DNA of 6,821 nucleotides from Acidobacteriota bacterium. Lineage in GTDB: Bacteria; Acidobacteriota; Terriglobia; Terriglobales; Acidobacteriaceae. The notes under the pieces are model-generated. The model saw only the letters and a list, made by a program, of their open reading frames with translations, was not told the origin of the DNA and searched no databases. The stretch spans positions 1 to 6,821 of the forward strand of contig JAJZCP010000082.1 in assembly GCA_021846065.1 (NCBI GenBank), written 5' to 3'. Below, in pieces: positions 1 to 5,496 of this stretch (within the stretch, counting starts at the first letter, position 1; the number at the start of each line of letters is the position of its first letter). The translations under genes and the position numbers were made by a program.

Positions 1-380
1 GCGCCGCGGCCGGCGCCGGCATACCACTCGCCCAGCAGCGCGACGCGGGCATCATTTTCAAGCGCCAGCGGAAGATCGAACTCCGCGCGGCACCATGCGG
101 CCAGGTCAAGCTGCGGGGCGTCATCGAACTTTCCGTTCGTTGCCACCACACGATCATGCTGGGTCATGGCGCAAATGCTGATGGCGAGGCCCGCACAATC
201 GGCGGCTTTGATATCGGCCTTCAGCAGCAGCCGGTGCAGCGTGGCGGCCAGAACCGGAAGCACGGGCGCAAGTCCGAGCGTTGCATCGACGGACACTTCT
301 TCCGAAGCCAGAATTGTCTGGTCTTCCACGACAGCGAGGGTGGCGTGAGACCCGCCAAGATCAATTGAAAGAGCTTTCAT
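1..380 (-). CDS. ROK-family sugar kinase or transcriptional regulator, N-terminal part (cut by window edge)
   Basis: The reading frame opens at ATG 380-378 and runs off the left edge after 126 complete codons, so only the first part of an expected protein of about 300 residues is visible. Residues 5-11 read SIDLGGS, the N-terminal phosphate-binding motif of the ROK/hexokinase ATPase fold. Residues 107-126 read LENDARVALLGEWYAGAGRG, the typical ROK stretch in which Asp110 would be the catalytic base. ROK proteins are either cytoplasmic ATP-dependent kinases of glucose, fructose or N-acetyl sugars, or sugar-responsive repressors. This one starts directly with the kinase fold and has no N-terminal helix-turn-helix, which favours a kinase. 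The zinc site and sugar-specificity motif lie outside the window, so the substrate is unknown. An in-frame TAG at 398-396 rules out any longer start. No strong ribosome binding site is seen; an AGGA lies about 13 bases upstream. Confidence 0.85.
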   Translation of the reverse strand, partial: MKALSIDLGGSHATLAVVEDQTILASEEVSVDATLGLAPVLPVLAATLHRLLLKADIKAADCAGLAISICAMTQHDRVVATNGKFDDAPQLDLAAWCRAEFDLPLALENDARVALLGEWYAGAGRG

Positions 381-439
381 ACGTTGACTAATATCCTACC
401 CGCGGCGCCCGGAAATCGAATGCACCCGATGCGGCATTT
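381..439. promoter_or_regulatory. Divergent intergenic region between the ROK gene and the CBM9-like gene
   Basis: These 59 bp separate two genes transcribed away from each other, so the promoters and 5' leaders of both must lie here or reach into the neighbouring coding sequence. I see no convincing -35/-10 pair. TTGACT at 384-389 resembles a -35 box for the plus strand, but the sequence 17 bp further on is GC-rich and not -10-like. No clear operator palindrome or riboswitch is visible. The regulatory role is inferred from position only. Confidence 0.35.
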
Positions 440-1168
440 ATGATGGGCTGCATGTCAGGCCGATTTGCCTGGGTGATGATGCTCACCATGGTTCCCGCCT
501 CGCTGCTTGCCGCTTTGCACAACCCCAGCAACACATTCCGCAGTGTGCGGGCTGCAAAAGACGCTCCGGCGGACACGGACCCGCAATCGCGTTTCTGGAA
601 GGGCGCCGGGGAGGCTTTGATAACCCGCGACCCGCTCGGGGGCGCCGTGCCGCTGCCGGCCACGCACGTGTATTCCCGCTGGACGCATGATTCTTTGTAC
701 TTCCTGTTTGCCTGTCCGTATCGCACCCTATACCTTAACCCGCATCCGCACCCGGCGACGGAGACATTTGCGCTTTGGAACTGGGATGTGGCGGAGGTTT
801 TCATCGGTTCGGATTTCGAGGATATCCGCCGGTATAAGGAATTTGAAATCTCTCCGCAGGGCGAATGGGTGGATCTTGATGTCAATCTGCACCTGCCGCA
901 CCACGAAGATGGATGGCGCTGGAACTCAGGCTTGCAGGTGGCGGCACGCATCGACCGCGCCCAGAAGGTCTGGTATGGCTGGATAAAGATTCCGTTCGGT
1001 GCGCTGGGTCCGTTGCCGCCCCGCGATGGAACCATCTTCCGGCTGAATCTTTATCGCCAGCAAGAGCCGCCACCCGCACAGGTGCAGCTTGCGTGGCAGC
1101 CGACGGGCGTGCTGCAGTTTCATGTTCCAGAGCGGTTCGGGCGTCTGCTACTCGTCAGCTCGCAATAA
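440..1168 (+). CDS. Probably exported CBM9-like carbohydrate-binding domain protein
   Basis: This is a 242-residue protein. After a hydrophobic N-terminus (about residues 9-25), which looks like a signal peptide without a lipobox cysteine, almost the whole chain is one beta-rich domain of the family 9 carbohydrate-binding type. The diagnostic stretch is residues 115-144, with VAEVFIGSDF, then YKEFEISPQGEWVDL, followed by Trp-rich strands (DGWRWNSG, WYGWIKIPF) and a closing RLNLYR strand near 211-216. Such domains bind glycan ends or chains and are common as single-domain exported proteins in Acidobacteria and Bacteroidetes. No hydrolase or other catalytic domain is attached, so the role is probably binding or scaffolding, but this is not shown. 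The start is uncertain: ATG codons at 440, 443 and 452 are all possible, and none has a good Shine-Dalgarno sequence. The divergent ROK gene fits a sugar-related context. The 3' end overlaps the convergent downstream gene by 14 bp. Confidence 0.8.
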   Translation: MMGCMSGRFAWVMMLTMVPASLLAALHNPSNTFRSVRAAKDAPADTDPQSRFWKGAGEALITRDPLGGAVPLPATHVYSRWTHDSLYFLFACPYRTLYLNPHPHPATETFALWNWDVAEVFIGSDFEDIRRYKEFEISPQGEWVDLDVNLHLPHHEDGWRWNSGLQVAARIDRAQKVWYGWIKIPFGALGPLPPRDGTIFRLNLYRQQEPPPAQVQLAWQPTGVLQFHVPERFGRLLLVSSQ

Positions 1169-2039
1169 TTCCATACTTCGCGGCCAGCCACTTGCGCAGC
1201 GACGGGGCGCAGCATGTGGCAACTTCCTGCCACGTCAGCAGGAACAGACGGCAGCGCAGAGGGGCCGGCTGTACGGCCTGCAGCACGCTGTACCAGGCGG
1301 CGATAAGGTCGGGCCGCCGCGCATCGCACAGCACCCCGAAGCGAGCCTCCGGCAGTTGCCAGGCGGCCAACGCGCCGCGGATGAGCTGATACGACGCGTA
1401 GCGATCCCCAACGCGCGGCAGGCTGTCGATGTTGAAGACCTCCGCCAGATGGCTGTAGCGCTCCAGCAGGTGCGGAGAGGCGGTCTGAAAGTCGGTCTCG
1501 GTCAGCTTGGCTTCTACCAGCAGGGTACCCAGCCGCATGTCGATCTCGGTCGTGTCCACCCGATTGCGGAGCATCGCAATCCGGGGATGATAGCCAAACT
1601 CCGGCGTTGCATCGGGCTCCGCACCCATCAGCGTACGCACCGGGCTGCGGGGCGCAAGCGAGCCCGGGTGGCAGAACACATTCATCAGTAACGCGTCGGA
1701 GCTGTTGCAGGAAGCCAGCTCGGAACCACCGGGTTCATAGCTGACCAGAATGCGGCGCGCCGATGTATGTGTTTTTTTCAGGCGGCTGGCCCAGTCTGGA
1801 TGGGCCTGCAGCTGGCGCCAGCTCTGCGGATGAAAGTTACCGTTCCTGCCGTTCTCATCCTCGCGATACAACACTGCGGGGATTCGCCCTGTGCTGCTTG
1901 CGTGTGGGAGCTTCTGGCTCGCGGCCCACTCCAGATTGCGCGCGCTTAATTCCCGGCGGAGCTGGCCGGCATGGGATGGAGTTTCGCTCGTGGGTTGTGC
2001 AGGTACTGCGGCGGGTTCATCGACGTATTCGTATCTCAC
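1155..2039 (-). CDS. PD-(D/E)XK nuclease-like protein, function unknown
   Basis: This is a 294-residue soluble protein with no signal peptide or membrane segment. The recognisable core is at residues 163-178, TTEIDMRLGTLLVEAK, where Asp167 followed by Glu176-Ala-Lys178 fits the D...(D/E)-x-K metal-binding signature of the restriction-endonuclease fold. A later helix with YQLIRGALAA (about 227-236) could supply the conserved Gln often found after the core. The overall pattern reminds me of the PGN_0703-type putative restriction endonucleases found as solitary genes, but I cannot confirm this without a search. No methyltransferase, helicase or other defence gene is nearby. The start is GTG 2039-2037, 9 bp after the stop of the glycosyltransferase, so it is probably the last gene of that operon; only a weak GAG lies upstream. 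The first 50 residues are low in complexity and may be disordered. Nuclease activity is inferred from a short motif only. Confidence 0.65.
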   Translation of the reverse strand: MRYEYVDEPAAVPAQPTSETPSHAGQLRRELSARNLEWAASQKLPHASSTGRIPAVLYREDENGRNGNFHPQSWRQLQAHPDWASRLKKTHTSARRILVSYEPGGSELASCNSSDALLMNVFCHPGSLAPRSPVRTLMGAEPDATPEFGYHPRIAMLRNRVDTTEIDMRLGTLLVEAKLTETDFQTASPHLLERYSHLAEVFNIDSLPRVGDRYASYQLIRGALAAWQLPEARFGVLCDARRPDLIAAWYSVLQAVQPAPLRCRLFLLTWQEVATCCAPSLRKWLAAKYGIIAS

Positions 2040-2048
2040 GGCTGCAGC

Positions 2049-3167
2049 TCACACGTAGGCACGGCTCTTCCAGGTTACGGCGCGGCCCGTCAGCTTGCGA
2101 ACCAGCGCATACCATTGCAAGGCGAGGAGCACGGCGACGCCGGCAGGATGCAGCGCAACCCCCAGCCAGCTCTGGCGAAAGCGGATGGCAGCCAGAATCC
2201 GGGGCAGATAGGAGGCTGTTACGCAGACGGCCAGCAACCAGCGGAAGGCCGCAAGCTGCGCCAGAAAAAACGCAGACGCCAGCAGCAGCGCAGGAAGCAC
2301 CTCGCCAAAGAAGAGAAGGATCGAGAACGGAAGAATCCGCGCCGGTGCTGCCATCCCTTCGGTAGCGTTCTTGGCCAGTCCGTTCCACACCTGCGCTGCG
2401 CCGGTGTACATGCGGCAGGCCGCCAGCCGGGTAAGGTCTGCAATGTCGGTGCGGTAGCCGGCACGCCGGAACGATTGCGGCAGCAACAGTCCGTCGTGCA
2501 TTGTGAAGCGGATGGCAGCATGGCCGCCGGAGCGCTGCCACGCGGTGCGCTGCACCAGAAGAAACTGGCCGCAACCGGCAGCCAGGCCGGGCTGTGTTGG
2601 ATGCTTTCTGCTGGCATCCAGCGGCAGATAGGCGAGCAGTACAAAATGGATGAGCGGCAACAGCAGTTGCTCCAGGAAGAACCCGGTAATTTCCCGTGGA
2701 AAGCCGCTGACCAGTGCCGAGCCGGTGCGATCCATGAAGGCGGCCATGCGTGCAATGGCTTCGGGGGCCACGCGGACGTCGGCGTCCAGAAAGCAAAGGC
2801 ACTCATAGCGGGCCAGAGACGCGAGACAATGACACGCGTGCTGCTTCCCGTTCCAGCCTGCGGGCAGTGGGGGCGCAGCTTCCAGCCGGACACGGGCGTC
2901 CGACCGGGCCAACGCATGAACGATCTCTGCCGTGCTGTCGGTGCTGCTGTCATCCATCACGATCAGCTCAAGCGCAAGATTTTGCGAAGCCAGCACGCTG
3001 CGCACTGCATCGGCGATGCCGCCTGCTTCATTCCGCGCGGGAATCAGGACTGAGACTTCATACAGTTTTTCGGCGCGCGGAGGCTCGCGATAGAGGAACA
3101 GATTCCAGCAGAACAGCAGACACGGTCCAAGGGCGCAGAGGGCAACTGCCGCAAGCATCCACGTCAT
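2049..3167 (-). CDS. crtQ: CrtQ-like membrane glycosyltransferase family 2 (carotenoic acid glycosyltransferase)
   Basis: This protein has 372 residues, almost the same as the 375 of S. aureus CrtQ. It has an N-terminal membrane helix (about 3-25) and then a GT-A domain: SVLIPARNEA at 39-48, VMDDSSTD at 70-77, GWNGKQHAC at 104-112 and the metal-binding D-A-D at 128-130. After CRMY at 251-254 come three or four membrane segments (about 283-305, 308-325 and 337-355). The chain ends in WKSRAYV, close to the WKGRQY near the CrtQ C-terminus as I remember it. CrtQ transfers glucose from UDP-glucose to the carboxyl group of 4,4'-diaponeurosporenoate at the membrane. Its start codon overlaps the stop of the acyltransferase gene as ATGA (3167-3164), which points to translational coupling. 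The hopanoid-associated HpnB family is the main alternative; the GKxHAC motif, the C-terminus and the neighbours favour CrtQ. Sugar donor and acceptor are inferred. Confidence 0.78.
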   Translation of the reverse strand: MTWMLAAVALCALGPCLLFCWNLFLYREPPRAEKLYEVSVLIPARNEAGGIADAVRSVLASQNLALELIVMDDSSTDSTAEIVHALARSDARVRLEAAPPLPAGWNGKQHACHCLASLARYECLCFLDADVRVAPEAIARMAAFMDRTGSALVSGFPREITGFFLEQLLLPLIHFVLLAYLPLDASRKHPTQPGLAAGCGQFLLVQRTAWQRSGGHAAIRFTMHDGLLLPQSFRRAGYRTDIADLTRLAACRMYTGAAQVWNGLAKNATEGMAAPARILPFSILLFFGEVLPALLLASAFFLAQLAAFRWLLAVCVTASYLPRILAAIRFRQSWLGVALHPAGVAVLLALQWYALVRKLTGRAVTWKSRAYV

Positions 3168-3949
3168 CGTGCGTGGGCCCCTGGCGCCGTATGCTTCGCC
3201 GGTCTGTTTCTGCGGGTACGAAGGCGAAGACTGTAGATGCTGCTCATCCCGCGCTTGCCGGAAAGCACGGTTGTAAAGGCTCCGGCATCACGAGCTGACG
3301 CCAGCCGGGCAAGTTCGTCCTGCGTCGCAGCGAGCGCCGCTACGATTCTGGCGTGGATTGCGGCCGCGTCTTCGTTCGCCGCGGCAAAGCGTACCGGCTC
3401 GCCCCAGTTCGCCAGAATCTCCGGCAGCCGCTCGTTCCAGTGAACATACTCCAGCGCCAGCGGAAGTAGAGTGACTGGCTGAGAGTGAGCGATCAGCGAA
3501 GCCACGCCGGAACGCAATGCCGGCGGACGCTGCCGCACGTCCGTAAAGGAGCCCTGAGGCGTGACCCACAGAATGGAGTTCGGCGCCGACAGAATGGCGC
3601 TGCCGGCGCGCAGGAACTGAACGGCGCCCCGCGGAGACAGCGGCTCAACGGGAAACAGGCCTAGCCGCGTAAAAAAACGGTAGCGGCGCAGTTCGCTTGC
3701 GTCCATGGGAGCATAGTGGTCGGCGCGTGCGCTCAGGCTGCGCGAAAGCAGCATGCACGTAAGTGGATCCCACCAGGACGGATGGTTCAGGATGACAATC
3801 GTTCTTGCAGGTTGCTGGTGGATCTCCTCTGGGATCCGCGTAGTGTTGGCGGCCCGCAGTGCACGAAAATGCCGCCCAACATACCAGTAGAGGTACGCGC
3901 GGAACAGATAGAGCAGCAGGCGCGAAGGACGCGCAAACTCTTGCTTCAT
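3164..3949 (-). CDS. PlsC-type acyltransferase, probable glycosyl-carotenoid acyltransferase
   Basis: This is a 261-residue member of the PlsC/lysophospholipid acyltransferase family. Motif I is NHPSWWD (55-61), giving the catalytic His56-x4-Asp61 pair. Motif II is around LFPVEPLSPRGA (98-109). Motif III is WVTPQGSF (128-135), where the usual FPEGTRS is changed, with Gln132 in place of Glu. Motif IV is VTLLPLALEY (159-168). A hydrophobic helix at about 11-25 could anchor it to the membrane. Its place between the CrtP-type oxygenase and the glycosyltransferase, joined to both by ATGA overlaps, suggests that it esterifies the sugar of a glycosyl carotenoid with a fatty acid. In S. aureus this step is done by CrtO, a small integral membrane protein of unrelated sequence, so no crtO symbol is given. 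The basic C-terminal tail (about 232-261) falls outside the conserved domain. Ordinary phospholipid acylation remains possible. Confidence 0.78.
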   Translation of the reverse strand: MKQEFARPSRLLLYLFRAYLYWYVGRHFRALRAANTTRIPEEIHQQPARTIVILNHPSWWDPLTCMLLSRSLSARADHYAPMDASELRRYRFFTRLGLFPVEPLSPRGAVQFLRAGSAILSAPNSILWVTPQGSFTDVRQRPPALRSGVASLIAHSQPVTLLPLALEYVHWNERLPEILANWGEPVRFAAANEDAAAIHARIVAALAATQDELARLASARDAGAFTTVLSGKRGMSSIYSLRLRTRRNRPAKHTAPGAHAR

Positions 3950-5484
3950 GCGGACTCGCGCAGGCCGCCGCTAGGGGATACGGCTGCGCTGCCACGGAAT
4001 TTTTGATCTAGCGTGTTGGCGGCAATCCAGCCGGACATCAATACCATCGGCATACCGGGGCCCGGGTGAGCCGCGCCACCGGCGAGAAATAGTCCCTCGA
4101 CATCGCTGCTTGCATTGCCCGGTTTGAAAGCGCCCGACCAGCGGCCATGGCTTGAAAGGCCATAAATTGCGCCATTCAACACCTTGTATCGCCTGTGTAT
4201 GTCCTCCGGGGTCAATGCGCGCTCAAACACAATGCGTGACTCAATATCTTCCATGCCGGCCGTCCGCTTCAGCTTGTTAAGGATGATCTGACGATACTCC
4301 GGCAACATTTTTGACCAGTCGTGGTGCGGCCGCAGATACGGTGTATGCACCAGGATATAGAGTGCGTCACCGCCCGCGGGCGCTGTCGCAGGCTCCGTTC
4401 GTGAAGTGGAGGCAAGATAGCACGTCGGGTCCGGGGCTGGCTGGCCCAGCTGATAAATGTGGTGGAACTCCTCTTCTGGATCGCGCGAGAATACAAAGTC
4501 GTGATGCGCCAAATGCTCATAGCGGCGATTCAGACCCAGATAGAGAACCACACCGGAACACGCCGGCTCATACTTCCGCCGCTTGTCAAAACGCTGCGCA
4601 AGGCTCCCGCCAACCAGCTCGCGGTACGTGCGCACCGCATCTTCGTTGGATACGACAGCGTCAAATGGGAGTGATTCACCCGCCTCCGTCAGCAGGCCCG
4701 TCACGCGGTTGCCTTGCAGGGTCAGACGCGCGACCTCGCAGGAGGGCCGATATTCCACTCCCAATTCACGTCCCAGGCGGATCAGCGCCTCCGGCACGGC
4801 TCGTGTGCCACCCATCGGGTACCAGATGCCTTCCTCCGACTGCATATGCCCAATGGCACAGAGGATAGCGGGCGATGCATCCGGGGAGGAGCCAACGTAC
4901 TGCGTGTAGTGGTCCAGCATTTGCGCCACGCGTTCATCCTTGATGAACTCGCGAATGGTCTCACCCACGGTCTTACCCAGCCGCATGCGCAGGACATCCT
5001 TCAAAACTGCGGCGTCAAACGCTCCCTGGATACGAAACGTGTCCTTCATCGAGTCCACGGATTTCCAAAAAAAGAAGCGGTTTGAGATGCGGTGCAGCTC
5101 CTCCGACATCTGCATGAAGTTCTGAAAGCCCCGGCCGGTACCCGGCTTCCGGCGTTCCAGCGAATCAGACATCGCCGTCGTATCATCCAGCAGATCGAGC
5201 ACCGACCCGTCATCGAAAAAGCAGCGCCATTGCGGATCGAGGTGGACGAGCGTCAGATAGTCCTCCAGCGTGCGGCCGGCCTCAGCAAAAACCTTCCGCA
5301 GTACAGAAGGCCGAATCAGAATGGTGGGGCCCATATCAAAGCGGAATCCATTCTCCTGGAGAACTGCGGCCTTCCCGCCCAGCCATGGGTTTTTGTCGAA
5401 TACGACCACCTGATACCCGCGTGCGGCAAGCGTTACCGCCGCCGACAGGCCGCCCAACCCTGATCCGATAACTGCAACGCGCAT
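3946..5484 (-). CDS. crtP: CrtP-type carotenoid (diaponeurosporene) oxygenase, phytoene desaturase superfamily
   Basis: This is a 512-residue FAD-dependent amine-oxidase-fold protein of the CrtI/CrtN/CrtP superfamily. The dinucleotide-binding motif is GSGLGG (7-12), with Asp30 ending the second strand (VVVFDKN) and DMGPTIL at 50-56. The C-terminal flavin motif is around LFLAGGAAHPGPGMPMVL (465-482). Several stretches agree with S. aureus CrtP as I remember it and less well with CrtN: QWRCFFDDG (85-93), QYVGSSPDASPAIL (195-208), HMQSEEGIWY (213-222), YEPACSGVVLYLG (315-327), LAHHDFVF (335-342) and TPEDIHRRYKVLNGAIYG (425-442). CrtP oxidises the terminal methyl of a C30 carotene to the aldehyde, which suits the aldehyde dehydrogenase gene directly upstream. 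The start chosen is ATG 5484-5482, preceded by AAGGAG at optimal distance. ATG codons at 5499 and 5589 are also in frame but lack this site, and the latter would add a low-complexity extension inside the upstream gene. A desaturase role cannot be fully excluded. Confidence 0.8.
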   Translation of the reverse strand: MRVAVIGSGLGGLSAAVTLAARGYQVVVFDKNPWLGGKAAVLQENGFRFDMGPTILIRPSVLRKVFAEAGRTLEDYLTLVHLDPQWRCFFDDGSVLDLLDDTTAMSDSLERRKPGTGRGFQNFMQMSEELHRISNRFFFWKSVDSMKDTFRIQGAFDAAVLKDVLRMRLGKTVGETIREFIKDERVAQMLDHYTQYVGSSPDASPAILCAIGHMQSEEGIWYPMGGTRAVPEALIRLGRELGVEYRPSCEVARLTLQGNRVTGLLTEAGESLPFDAVVSNEDAVRTYRELVGGSLAQRFDKRRKYEPACSGVVLYLGLNRRYEHLAHHDFVFSRDPEEEFHHIYQLGQPAPDPTCYLASTSRTEPATAPAGGDALYILVHTPYLRPHHDWSKMLPEYRQIILNKLKRTAGMEDIESRIVFERALTPEDIHRRYKVLNGAIYGLSSHGRWSGAFKPGNASSDVEGLFLAGGAAHPGPGMPMVLMSGWIAANTLDQKFRGSAAVSPSGGLRESA

Positions 5485-5490
5485 TCCTGG

Positions 5491-5496
5491 CTCCTT
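5491..5496 (-). promoter_or_regulatory. Ribosome binding site of the CrtP-type gene
   Basis: On the minus strand AAGGAG is followed by CCAGGA and then ATG 5484-5482, an ideal Shine-Dalgarno spacing. The site overlaps the last base of the upstream TGA stop (5498-5496). It is the only strong ribosome binding site I found for the genes in this window, and it decides the start of the CrtP-type gene against the in-frame ATG 15 bases further upstream, which overlaps the stop codon as ATGA. Confidence 0.8.

Noticed and set aside
1..20. Very GC-rich palindromic sequence at the left edge
   Set aside because: It encodes the conserved YAGAGRG stretch of the ROK protein, so it is explained by Gly and Ala codons.
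384..389. TTGACT as a -35 promoter box for the CBM9-like gene
   Set aside because: No -10-like hexamer lies 16-18 bp downstream; a single hexamer is too weak to call.
388..1035. Long minus-strand open frame of 215 codons opposite the CBM9-like gene
   Set aside because: It has no recognisable domain, is rich in Arg, Ser and Pro, and lies antisense to a gene with clear family motifs; it is a by-product of GC-rich codon use.
1089..1691. Plus-strand open frame of 200 codons after the CBM9-like gene
   Set aside because: No domain is visible, and it lies antisense to the nuclease-like gene, whose frame carries a D...E-x-K motif.
1971..3053. Plus-strand open frame of 360 codons opposite the glycosyltransferase gene
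   Set aside because: Its composition (Gln, Arg and Gly rich, no motifs) is that of an antisense frame, while the minus strand encodes a complete family 2 glycosyltransferase.
2049..3167. Hopanoid-associated glycosyltransferase HpnB
   Set aside because: The general family 2 layout fits, but GKxHAC, the WKxRxY end, the matching length and the carotenoid neighbours point to CrtQ, and no hopanoid gene is in the window.
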